Assembly (NCBI GenBank): GCA_019510185.1
Contig: JAEKKV010000016.1
Coordinates: 248,001 to 312,000, forward strand
Length of the DNA stretch: 64,000 nucleotides
Reading direction: 5' to 3'
Origin: Verrucomicrobiota bacterium
Lineage (GTDB): Bacteria; Verrucomicrobiota; Verrucomicrobiia; Opitutales; Opitutaceae
The notes beneath the pieces were generated by a model, which saw only the letters and a list, made by a program, of their open reading frames with translations, was not told where the DNA came from and did not search any database. Numbering within the stretch: the stretch's first letter is position 1; each line of letters begins with the position of its first letter. Positions 17,770-24,914 of this stretch are shown here, one piece after another. The translations under genes were made by a program, and so were the position numbers.

Positions 17770-17982
17770 TCAGCCGGGTGGCGTATGCTTGTCCGCCTTT
17801 CGCGCCTGTGTCTTGTCGGCGATCGTTGAAGCGCCGGGAGTGGGTTCGTCGGCCGAGGGTTTTTCGCGGACCGGCGGCAAATCGGACGGCAGAGTGCCCC
17901 GCTTTGCTTGCGAGCGTACCAAGGCGGCGAGGAGCAGAATGACGAGCAGGAAACTGAGCGCGCCGAGGATGAGATAGCCCAT
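17770..17982 (-). CDS. Small single-pass membrane protein, hypothetical
   Basis: About 70 residues from ATG at 17982 (an in-frame ATG at 17997 is also possible). One N-terminal hydrophobic helix, GYLILGALSFLLVILLLAALV, is followed by a hydrophilic Pro/Lys/Glu-rich tail (LPSDLPPVREKPSADEPTPG). It probably sits in the inner membrane with the tail cytoplasmic, judged from the RSQAKR charge next to the helix. It is convergent with the upstream basic protein. Function unknown. Confidence 0.55.
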   Translation of the reverse strand: MGYLILGALSFLLVILLLAALVRSQAKRGTLPSDLPPVREKPSADEPTPGASTIADKTQARKADKHTPPG

Positions 17983-18151
17983 GCCGCTAGTTAACATCCT
18001 TGGGTGCGGCTGTCCCATCGGCATTATTCCCGTTCATCACGTCCGGTGCCGGCCGGTGTCCTTAGACTCCAAGGAAATAACTGCGCGTAGTTCCCGTGAG
18101 TTTCTGAATCCAGCTTGCATCATCGGTGCGCGTCCCGTGAGGTTCGGTCTC

Positions 18152-18688
18152 ATGCGCTGTTTCGACGGGAAGTCATTTCATCTCATGAGCCTGGCTGCGT
18201 GTGGCTTGCTCTTGCTCACGGGCTGCGGTCCTTCTCCTCGCGAGACCGCATTGGGGCTGGAAAACGAGCAACTGAAAGCGGACGTCGTGAAGCTGACCGA
18301 GAGCGTGACCGCAAAGCAGAAGGCCGGCGAGGAGTTGCGGGCGCGGGTGGCCGATCTGGAAGGCCGGTTGGCCACCGCCGAAAAAGAGACTTCCGAGCTG
18401 CGAGTCGCAGCCGCTAACACTCCCGAACGCGGCAAGGAAGACCTGCAGTACACCTTGGAAAAAAAGGAAGCGGTGCCGGAACAGACGATCGAGGTTGATG
18501 CGCCCGGCGGGCTGGGCGTTTTCAAGGACACCAAGCATATGCCCGCCCAATGGCGGTTGTATTTCAAGGGCGTGCAGACGGGTCGCGCGTATCCGCCGCT
18601 GACGGTGACGGAGGTGGTTTTCAGCCGCTACACCGAGGGAACCGCTTACACCCGCGCGGACCTCAATAAAATCAAAAGCAAGTTGTAA
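18152..18688 (+). CDS. Lipoprotein with coiled-coil domain, hypothetical
   Basis: 178 residues. The N-terminus has a lipoprotein signal with lipobox LLTGC (MSLAACGLLLLTGCGPS), predicted to be lipidated at Cys. A coiled coil follows (ENEQLKADVVKLTESVTAKQ, ELRARVADLEGRLATAEKE). The C-terminal 80 residues form a compact domain (LQYTLEKKEAVPEQTIEVDA ... YFKGVQTGRAYPPLTVTEVV). The ATG at 18152 opens the signal; the frame is open farther upstream but without such features. Unrecognised family. It converges with the dehydratase gene 17 bases away. Confidence 0.72.
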   Translation: MRCFDGKSFHLMSLAACGLLLLTGCGPSPRETALGLENEQLKADVVKLTESVTAKQKAGEELRARVADLEGRLATAEKETSELRVAAANTPERGKEDLQYTLEKKEAVPEQTIEVDAPGGLGVFKDTKHMPAQWRLYFKGVQTGRAYPPLTVTEVVFSRYTEGTAYTRADLNKIKSKL

Positions 18689-18705
18689 GACGGACCGTGG
18701 CACGA

Positions 18706-19716
18706 TCACGCCACGCAGGACGACAGCCGCTCTTCGCGAACCAGCCGTGCCCGACACAGGGCGCGAGCATGCACGGCCGGATCGATGTTTCGGCCGGTCA
18801 CCGGTACCACCACGCGACGACCGGCCAGCTCGGGCAGGCGTCCAGACAAGCAGGCGGCCAACGCGGCGGCTCCCGCGCCTTCGATCACGACGTCTTCGGC
18901 TTCTGAGAGCGCGAGCATGGCGAGGGCGAGTTCGTCCTCGCTCACCGTGACAACACGATCCACGACGGCGCGCACGGTGGCGAAACCGCCGGCGCCCACT
19001 TGCGCCACCGCGAGGCCGTCGGCCAGCGTGGGCAGCGTCTGGGTATGCACCGGGCGCTGCGCATGAAGGGCCGCTACCAGTCCGGAGGCGTGCACCGGCT
19101 CCACACCGATCACCAGCACGTCAGGACGCAGGGCTTTCACCGCGGTGATGACACCGGCGAGCAGGCCGCCGCCGCCCACGGGGACGACGATCGCTTCCAG
19201 ATCAGGAATCTGGTCGAGCACTTCGAGCGCGAGTGTGCCTTGACCAGCCATGACGACGGGATCGTCGAACGGGTGGACGTAGGTTTGGCCGCCGGCATCC
19301 GCCAGTGAGCGGGCATGGGCGGCGGCTTCATCGAAAGTGTCACCGTGCAACACGACGTGGGCGCCGAGCGCATGACAGCGGCCGGCTTTCACGCGCGGCG
19401 CCAGGCGGGGCATCACCACGGTCACGCTGATCCCGAGGGCACGTCCGTGGAAGGCGAGCCCGAGCGCGTGGTTGCCGGCGGAGGCGGCGATGACGCCGCG
19501 GGCGCGTTCGGTGGGAGAAAGAAGGCCGAGGGCGTTGCGCGCACCGCGTTCCTTGAAACTGCCGGTGGCCTGAAGGTAGTCGTGCTTCGCGATGATGCGC
19601 ATGCCTGTCAGATCGCTGAGGCGCGCGGAGGGCGCGCAGGGCGTGAGACGTACGCCGCCGACCAGGCGCGCTTGGGCCTGGAAGACGTCATCGAGGGAGA
19701 GGAGCGGTGCATTCAT
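18706..19716 (-). CDS. ilvA: Threonine dehydratase, short form (PLP fold type II)
   Basis: PLP enzyme predicted to deaminate threonine to 2-oxobutanoate, the first step of isoleucine synthesis; cytoplasmic. It has 336 residues. The PLP lysine is in ATGSFKERGARNAL, the phosphate-binding glycine loop is VPVGGGGLLAGV, and the C-terminal part carries EGAGAAALAA. The ACT-like regulatory domain of biosynthetic IlvA (about 500 residues) is absent, so allosteric control by isoleucine is not expected. Serine or beta-hydroxyaspartate dehydratase are alternatives. The upstream Ile-rich leader peptide and terminator argue for the isoleucine role and for attenuation as the control. ATG at 19716. Confidence 0.87.
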   Translation of the reverse strand: MNAPLLSLDDVFQAQARLVGGVRLTPCAPSARLSDLTGMRIIAKHDYLQATGSFKERGARNALGLLSPTERARGVIAASAGNHALGLAFHGRALGISVTVVMPRLAPRVKAGRCHALGAHVVLHGDTFDEAAAHARSLADAGGQTYVHPFDDPVVMAGQGTLALEVLDQIPDLEAIVVPVGGGGLLAGVITAVKALRPDVLVIGVEPVHASGLVAALHAQRPVHTQTLPTLADGLAVAQVGAGGFATVRAVVDRVVTVSEDELALAMLALSEAEDVVIEGAGAAALAACLSGRLPELAGRRVVVPVTGRNIDPAVHARALCRARLVREERLSSCVA

Positions 19717-19741
19717 GCGAGATAGGAAAATCGGAAAACAA

Positions 19742-19770
19742 AAAGCCCCGGGCTTGCGGCCCGGGGCTTT
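19742..19770 (-). terminator. Intrinsic terminator between the leader peptide and ilvA (attenuator)
   Basis: A perfect 12-bp stem, AAAGCCCCGGGC at 19742-19753 and GCCCGGGGCTTT at 19759-19770, closes a 5-base loop. Read on the minus strand it runs into TTTTTGTTTT and lies 25 bases before the ilvA ATG, so it would cut transcription before ilvA. Leader codons 21-24 contain GCCCGGGC, which can pair with the 5' arm of this stem (CCCGGGC), giving a possible antiterminator. The arrangement matches a ribosome-mediated attenuator. Confidence 0.85.
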
Positions 19771-19798
19771 GGAAATTCGCGAAAGGTGAATTATGCGT

Positions 19799-19885
19799 TC
19801 ACGCGACGTGTCCATGCCCGGGCTGGCGGCGGATAATAATCATGCCGATGATCATGGCCTGGGCGTTATGGGTGCGGGACGTCAT
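19799..19885 (-). CDS. Putative Ile-rich leader peptide of the ilvA attenuator
   Basis: A 28-codon ORF starting ATG at 19885 and stopping TGA at 19799-19801. Codons 11-18 read Met-Ile-Ile-Gly-Met-Ile-Ile-Ile, so five of eight residues are isoleucine, followed by RRQPGHGHVA. An internal ATG at codon 11 is an alternative start. The stop lies 28 bases upstream of the terminator stem and 82 upstream of ilvA. Short ORFs with clusters of the regulated amino acid are the hallmark of ribosome-mediated attenuation, as in the enterobacterial ilv and ivb leaders. No strong Shine-Dalgarno is visible. Confidence 0.75.
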   Translation of the reverse strand: MTSRTHNAQAMIIGMIIIRRQPGHGHVA

Positions 19886-20153
19886 GCGATGTGGGCGCTA
19901 CCATGCTTATCCGCCCGAAAAATGCAAGGAGCACCGGTGGGCGGGCTTAAGACCGTTACAAACAAACCAGATGAAATCGGACGGGGTGCGGGTGTATAAT
20001 TCACGCGTGGCCGAGAGGTCACGACTCCGCCAAGTCCACTGGGACAGCCAACGAAGAAAACCGCCATAGCCGCGGTAGCGGGTATCAAGCCCGCAACGAA
20101 AATGCCGCCGCCAGCTCCGAGCTGACGGCGACTTTGTTTTTCCGGGCGGGAGG
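19886..20153. other. Intergenic region upstream of the ilvA leader
   Basis: 268 bases between the leader peptide and the TonB receptor stop. On the minus strand AT-rich patches at about 19945-19965 and 19990-20005 (TTATAC) could hold the leader promoter, but no well-spaced -35/-10 pair stands out. A 10-bp imperfect stem at 20107-20129, 25 bases after the TonB receptor stop, may end that transcript, although its T-run is better on the plus side. No further gene seen. Confidence 0.4.
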
Positions 20154-22232
20154 TCAGAACGACGCGCGCAATCCGAAGACGACATTTCGTCCGGGCAGCG
20201 GGGCGAAGTCCCTGAGGAAGGAGGTGCTCACGCGAGCCTCCTCGTTGAGCAGATTCGAGCCGCGCGCGAAAAATTCGTATTCTACGCGGGCGAGGGTGAA
20301 GCGATAGCCGAGATTGGCGCCGACCAAGGTGTAGTCGGGTGTTTCGGTTTCGGAAGGCGAATAGCGGTCCTGGGCGAACGCGTGCTGCACGTTCAATCCC
20401 GCTGTCCACGGTCCGTGCTCGTAGCTCAGGCCGGCCCCGGCGCGCAGCGGTGGGATGCGCGGCAGCGGCTGATCGTCGGTTGTCTGCTGGGCGCGCACAT
20501 AGTCCGAGGTGAAATCGAGATGCAGCTTGTCGTGTTCGGTGTCGATAAAGTGCAGTGTTATCTCGGCTTCGCCGCCGTAGAAGAGCGCGTCCTTGGCGAT
20601 GAATTGATAAACGGGCAGCGCATCGGGATTGCTTGGCGAGGGCGCCGGCGACGGGTCGATCAGCTGCTCGTAGACGAAATTCTTGAACCGATTGACGAAG
20701 CCGCCGACCGAACCCGTGACGAAGCCGGCGCGTTTGCGCAGGGTAAGGTCGAGTCCGAGCGAGGTTTCTTTGTCGAGACTCGACGTGCCGACCTCGTACG
20801 CGCCGGTGCCGCCGTGAGGGCCGTTGGAAAACATCTCTTGGGGGACGGGGATGCGTTGCGACCAAGCCAACGAGAGACCGAGCGAATAATCCTTGGCGGG
20901 ATAATAGACCGCGCCGGTGGAAAAACTAAAGCCATGGTCGGTCCGAGTTTCTCCGCTGGTCGCGGAATAGCCGGGAAAGGCCGGGAGCAGCGGATCAACG
21001 GTGCCGAGTTTGACGCTTTGATATTCGTAACGACCGCCGAACTGGAGGGTGACCTTGGGGTTGAGCTTGTATTCCTCCAGCGCGAAGAGCGCGTGGTTGT
21101 AGGTGAGCGTCTCGGGAGTGACGACTTCGTCTCCCACGGCGGAGAAATCGCTGCGCGAGGTTTGCAGTCCGATGGTTCCGCTGAGGTCGCCGGCATCCTC
21201 TTGCAGGAGTTCGATCCGGCCTTCGTAGGCGTGGTTGTGGAACGTGGTGTTGGGCGTGGAGGCGCCAGCGTCGATTTCGCTGTGAGTGTAATCGGCGAGC
21301 CCAAAGCGGACTTTGGCGGCTTTGAAAAGACCGAAGGGTCGGGTGATCTCCGAGCGGAAATCGAGCCGCTTCTGCTGCATGTCGATGTTGATCGGAGGGA
21401 TATCGCCGGTGGGCACGCCGTAGAGGGTGTCATATTCGCTTACGGAGACGCCGGCGAAGCCCGCCGCCCAGAAAAAGCTGCCGCCGACGGAGCCGCTCTT
21501 GGTGGAAGTGGCGCTGCTCGGAAGCGTGCCTTTGATCTGACCAGGAGGCGCGCCGAGACCGGTCTGAGCATAGCCGGGGATGTCCACGTCGTCGGTTTCG
21601 GTCCGCAGGCCTTCGACTTGCAGGGCAAAGTGCTCGTTGCCCGCAGTGGTCGTGATCACGCCGGTGCGTTCATCGGAGGCGGTATCGAAACGCGCTTCGA
21701 CGCGTCCGCTGATGAGGCGGTCGGGTGCGGTCGAGGGAATGCGATTGTCGATGACATTGACCACCCCGCCGACGGCGGAGCTGCCGTAGAGCAACGTGGA
21801 GGGACCGCGGAGAACCTCGATGCTTTCAACCAGGAGCGGTTCGAGGCTGACGTTGTGGTCGGGACTGACGTTGGAGGCGTCGAGCGAACCGACGCCGTTG
21901 TCGAGCATGCGCACACGATCGCCGCCGAGGCCGCGGATAATGGGTCGGCTGGCTCCGGGGCCGTAATAGGTGGAGCTCACTCCGGGGAGAGCGGAGAGCG
22001 TTTCGCCGAGGGTGCCCTCCTCGCGCAAGTGGAGCGACGCGCCGCTGAGAATCGAGGCGCCTTGGGCGAGATCGAACACGGTTTTAGGGTCGGGATCGCC
22101 GGTGACGACGACGGCGTCGAGCTGTATGACTTCGTCTTTGGGCGGAGGTGTGAAAGCGGGTGGAACCGTCTGGCCGTGCCCGAGGGTGGCGGCCGCGATG
22201 AAAAGAAAGGAAAGAGGGAAGCGGGAGTGCAT
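20154..22232 (-). CDS. TonB-dependent outer-membrane receptor (ZnuD-like)
   Basis: Outer-membrane active transporter, 692 residues. Signal peptide MHSRFPLSFLFIAAATLGHG, then a linker and a TonB-box-like IQLDAVVVTG near residues 36-45. The plug carries GVSSTYYGPGASRPIIRGLG, RVRMLDNGVGS and VEVLRGPSTLLYGSSAVGGV-type motifs (VESIEVLRGPSTLLYGSS, GGVVNVIDNRIP). The C-terminal barrel ends in the expected aromatic residue (LRASF). The plug resembles zinc or copper receptors such as ZnuD rather than siderophore receptors; substrate assignment is inference. It is the last gene after the BNR-CusF and His-rich genes, suggesting one metal-linked operon. Confidence 0.9.
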   Translation of the reverse strand: MHSRFPLSFLFIAAATLGHGQTVPPAFTPPPKDEVIQLDAVVVTGDPDPKTVFDLAQGASILSGASLHLREEGTLGETLSALPGVSSTYYGPGASRPIIRGLGGDRVRMLDNGVGSLDASNVSPDHNVSLEPLLVESIEVLRGPSTLLYGSSAVGGVVNVIDNRIPSTAPDRLISGRVEARFDTASDERTGVITTTAGNEHFALQVEGLRTETDDVDIPGYAQTGLGAPPGQIKGTLPSSATSTKSGSVGGSFFWAAGFAGVSVSEYDTLYGVPTGDIPPINIDMQQKRLDFRSEITRPFGLFKAAKVRFGLADYTHSEIDAGASTPNTTFHNHAYEGRIELLQEDAGDLSGTIGLQTSRSDFSAVGDEVVTPETLTYNHALFALEEYKLNPKVTLQFGGRYEYQSVKLGTVDPLLPAFPGYSATSGETRTDHGFSFSTGAVYYPAKDYSLGLSLAWSQRIPVPQEMFSNGPHGGTGAYEVGTSSLDKETSLGLDLTLRKRAGFVTGSVGGFVNRFKNFVYEQLIDPSPAPSPSNPDALPVYQFIAKDALFYGGEAEITLHFIDTEHDKLHLDFTSDYVRAQQTTDDQPLPRIPPLRAGAGLSYEHGPWTAGLNVQHAFAQDRYSPSETETPDYTLVGANLGYRFTLARVEYEFFARGSNLLNEEARVSTSFLRDFAPLPGRNVVFGLRASF

Positions 22233-22353
22233 GAGGAATCGGTGACAAGGCTCCGGCTGCGCGCAGGCAGTCCGGTTTACGGACTCCCGGTGAACGCGCA
22301 GGCGCGGCCCGGGAGGGTGAGAACGCACGCAAACGGCGTGCGGCTAGGGAAGG
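22233..22353 (-). promoter_or_regulatory. Structured 5' leader of the TonB receptor gene
   Basis: 121 bases between the His-rich gene and the receptor ATG. On the minus strand it contains nested complementarity: CTCCCGG with CCGGGAG, the AGTCCG-TAAAC-CGGACT hairpin, and the self-complementary CTGCGCGCAG, followed by GCCGGAGCCTTGTCACCG just before the start. The order GGGA-stem-stem-CTGCC and the final GCCGGAG-CC-TTGTC recall the core and 3' conserved end of cobalamin riboswitches, but key B12-box bases are missing. I call it structured RNA of unassigned class. Confidence 0.45.
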
Positions 22354-22710
22354 TCAACCGACAACAGGTGGTCCCCGCTCCGGCTGACGGAGGTAACGCG
22401 GAACCGACAAATAAAGCGTCCGCTGGATGCTCGCCGATACCTGTACCCAGTTTTCCTGGGGCGCGGGGAGGCGAGGAATGTCCAGCGCGGCGGTGATGCC
22501 ATGCGCATAGAGAGTGATGGCACAGCCATCATCATGAGAGAGGTCGGGCGCGGCGGATGAATCCGGCCGGTCGCCGTGTTCGTGCGCGTGCAGCCAAGCA
22601 TGGGCATCGGGCGAGACGGAGAGCACCGTCAGCGCCAGCACCACGAGCGTCAGCAATCCCGCAAGCAGCCGCTGGGCGGCGCTGAAGGGACTGGGAGAGA
22701 CTCGCTGCAT
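22354..22710 (-). CDS. Small secreted His-rich protein (DUF2946-like)
   Basis: 118 residues. An N-terminal signal or anchor (LLAGLLTLVVLALTVLSVSPDAHA) is followed by WLHAHEHGDRPDSS and LSHDDGCAITLYAHGI. The His cluster, Asp pair and single Cys suggest metal binding outside the cytoplasm. DUF2946-like proteins of this pattern are often found beside TonB receptors or metal transporters. It is located 47 bases after the BNR-CusF gene and 121 bases before the receptor on the same strand, so it probably belongs to that operon. The family call is from pattern memory only. Confidence 0.72.
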   Translation of the reverse strand: MQRVSPSPFSAAQRLLAGLLTLVVLALTVLSVSPDAHAWLHAHEHGDRPDSSAAPDLSHDDGCAITLYAHGITAALDIPRLPAPQENWVQVSASIQRTLYLSVPRYLRQPERGPPVVG

Positions 22711-22757
22711 GATGCGTGGTGGGTCTGATTATTAACAGATGCGTCAAGCGGCCCGGG

Positions 22758-24296
22758 TCAGGGCGAGGAACGCATGACAAGCGTATGCACGCTGAAAATC
22801 GACCAGTTGACGCCGTTGCGTTCGATGCGGGCGAGGATGACTTGATCGGGCTGCGCGGCGTGCAGCACATCGGGTTCCGCTTTGAATACGGTGGCGGCGC
22901 TTTTCATCAGGCCGGGAATGTCATCATGTCTGACCGTGAGCGTGCCGTGGGCAAGATCGACGGCGACGATGCGTCCTTTGAGCGCGAAGCCACGTTCTTC
23001 ATCGGGCCGCGGGTCGCAGCCACAAGGATCGTCTTCGGCGAGATGGCTGGCATCGGGAAGCGTGATGAGTCGGGTGACAAGGTTCGAGTCAGGCTGGATG
23101 TGGACGAGCAGGAGCTGTGCCGGAGTGACGTCACTGTCCTTCACGCGGGCGAGCCGGGGAATCGCCTGCTCCGTCGTGCGACCGAGTTGCACGGGGACGT
23201 CGAGCGACCCGCGTGGCGAGACGCGGCGAAGCAGGATGATGTTGCCGGTTTTTCTGTGTTCGACCCAGGAGACGAGCTGGCTGAGATCGTCGAGCATCAC
23301 GAGGCCGACGCGGCCGACCGGGGCGATGTCGTCGACGCGGTTGGGCGCGAGCCATTGCACACCGGCATTGCCGGAGGTGGAGAGATTGATGCGCGCGTCG
23401 CCGGCGGCAGTGAACCAAGCGGCGGCGACATGCGTGCTGCGAGCGGCGAGGGCGGGACCGTTGACGGGGTCGCCGGCGATTTTCCAACCATCGGGATTGA
23501 GCGTGGACGGGGATTGCCATTTTCCGTCCTGATAACGCGCGGTGCGGATGTCGCGAACCTCGTCGGTGCCACGGCCGCGATAGGCCAGAAGCACACTGCC
23601 GTCGGGGAATGCGGCGAGCGTGGTCTGGCCAGAACCGCACACGCGGGGATCGACGAGCTGGTCGGGTTCCACCTTGGCCGAAGCGCCGTCGTGTTTATCG
23701 AGCAGACGGGCGTACAAGGCTTGTACGTCTCCGGCGGCGTGATGAGCACGGCCATCGAGCCAGGCGGCGAGGGTGTGGCCATCGGGCAGCGAGACGAGCG
23801 AGGCGAATGCGTTGCGATCACTTTCCCGCGAAAGCGGGACGGGCGGCGTCCACGTCACGCCATCGTCGCGGGTGGTGCTCACGACGGCGCGATAATCGCC
23901 GTCGTGGATTTCGCCTTCACCGGCAGGAGCGGAGAGATACCAGAGGGCGGTGAGACGGCCGTTGGAGCCGGCGGCGAGTTGCGGAGTATCGAAGTCTTTG
24001 ACCCTCCAGCCGGTGCCGGTGGCGATAGTACGAACAGAATTCCACCGGCGCTTGGCGGCATCGAGTGTAGCGAAGCGGAGCGCATAACTGCCGGCGGCCG
24101 CTGCTTCGGGTTCGATCCAGACGAGATAAACGGTGCCGTCGGGGGCGTTGGTGAGAAACGGCGCGACGGCGCCGGGGCCGGCGGGCGAGGGGATGACGTC
24201 GTTTTGAACGATGAAAGCCGGAGATTCGCCCGCGGCGCGCGCAATGGAAAACGCGGTGAGAGCGAGGAAAAGCAAGGCCGGCAGGCGAAGATTCAT
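22758..24296 (-). CDS. Secreted BNR/sialidase-like beta-propeller with C-terminal CusF-like domain
   Basis: 512 residues. Signal peptide MNLRLPALLFLALTAFSIARA, then a propeller of exo-sialidase/BNR type with an Asp-box-like TRDDGVTWT and repeated blade patterns (GTVYLVWIEPE, GHTLAAWLDGRAH, GSVLLAYRGRG). The last 75 residues match the CusF-type copper-binding fold (GFALKGRIVAVDLAHGTLTV, then DDIPGLMKSAATVFKA). CusF proteins normally have GLMPAMTM; here the two later Met positions read A and V, so copper binding may be weakened or changed. First gene of the receptor operon. Sialidase activity is unlikely to be the role; a periplasmic metal-related function is inferred. Confidence 0.8.
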   Translation of the reverse strand: MNLRLPALLFLALTAFSIARAAGESPAFIVQNDVIPSPAGPGAVAPFLTNAPDGTVYLVWIEPEAAAAGSYALRFATLDAAKRRWNSVRTIATGTGWRVKDFDTPQLAAGSNGRLTALWYLSAPAGEGEIHDGDYRAVVSTTRDDGVTWTPPVPLSRESDRNAFASLVSLPDGHTLAAWLDGRAHHAAGDVQALYARLLDKHDGASAKVEPDQLVDPRVCGSGQTTLAAFPDGSVLLAYRGRGTDEVRDIRTARYQDGKWQSPSTLNPDGWKIAGDPVNGPALAARSTHVAAAWFTAAGDARINLSTSGNAGVQWLAPNRVDDIAPVGRVGLVMLDDLSQLVSWVEHRKTGNIILLRRVSPRGSLDVPVQLGRTTEQAIPRLARVKDSDVTPAQLLLVHIQPDSNLVTRLITLPDASHLAEDDPCGCDPRPDEERGFALKGRIVAVDLAHGTLTVRHDDIPGLMKSAATVFKAEPDVLHAAQPDQVILARIERNGVNWSIFSVHTLVMRSSP

Positions 24297-24333
24297 GACG
24301 GAGGGAAAGCTGGCAGGGTGGGTCGGTGGCGTC

Positions 24334-24351
24334 GAGGGCATGCATGTCCTC
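24334..24351. promoter_or_regulatory. Near-perfect 18-bp palindrome in a divergent promoter region
   Basis: GAGGGCATGCATGTCCTC is symmetric at 16 of 18 positions around the centre ATGCAT. It lies in the 114-base gap between the BNR-CusF gene (start 24296, minus) and the small CxxC protein (start 24411, plus). The position is ideal for a dimeric regulator controlling both directions. No regulator is known for this site. Confidence 0.45.
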
Positions 24352-24410
24352 CTCCGTTGCCCGGTATTTTTGGCATGGTCATGGCCGATTTTGCGGGTTG
24401 GTTTCTAGGC

Positions 24411-24803
24411 ATGCGTTGTCGCCTCAGTCTTTACGGTCTGCTTTTTGCCTGGCTTTGCGCCAGCGGCAGCCTGCTGGACGTGGCGCAGGGATTTGCGTGG
24501 CTGCGCATGTGTGCCGGCTACACGCAGACGATGCCGTTGACCGTGGCGCTCCATCGGACGTTCGATCCGGAAAAGCCCTGTGAAATTTGTACTGCGGTGC
24601 TCAATGCGCGGAAGGCGGCCGAGGCCGGACATCAGCCGGCGGAAAAGGCTCTCATTGAGAAGATGACGCTGATTGCGGCCAGCGCAGAGCCGGAATTGAC
24701 GCCACCGGTTTTCGAAGTCTGGCCGGCCTTGGTGAATCTTTTCGCCGAAGCGCGATCCTATCCCGTGCCCGTGCCGCCGCCGCGATGCGGGGCGGTTTGC
24801 TGA
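24411..24803 (+). CDS. Small secreted protein with CEIC motif, hypothetical
   Basis: 130 residues from the ATG at 24411, chosen because it opens a signal peptide (MRCRLSLYGLLFAWLCASGS). In-frame ATGs at 24375 and 24381 are alternatives. The body has a conserved-looking block, DVAQGFAWLRMCAGYTQTMP, then TFDPEKPCEICTAV with a CxxC pair, and a Pro-rich end with one more Cys pair. I recall short proteins of this pattern upstream of metal-related outer-membrane genes, function unknown. The CxxC could bind metal or be redox active. The barrel gene follows 111 bases later. Confidence 0.75.
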   Translation: MRCRLSLYGLLFAWLCASGSLLDVAQGFAWLRMCAGYTQTMPLTVALHRTFDPEKPCEICTAVLNARKAAEAGHQPAEKALIEKMTLIAASAEPELTPPVFEVWPALVNLFAEARSYPVPVPPPRCGAVC

Positions 24804-24914
24804 CGGTTGATGTCTTTCGCCGAACGGAACCGGCGTTGGAGATTTTAATTTTTGGACGCGACCCGCCACCGGTGCCGGGCGCGTTGTTTCCGTGTACGAT
24901 GCACCGCTGTCTCC

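Noticed and set aside
20382..24410. Long plus-strand frames across the TonB receptor and BNR genes (about 700 codons each)
   Set aside because: They are antisense to recognisable proteins. Only the end of the second frame (from 24411) is a real gene, with its own signal peptide.
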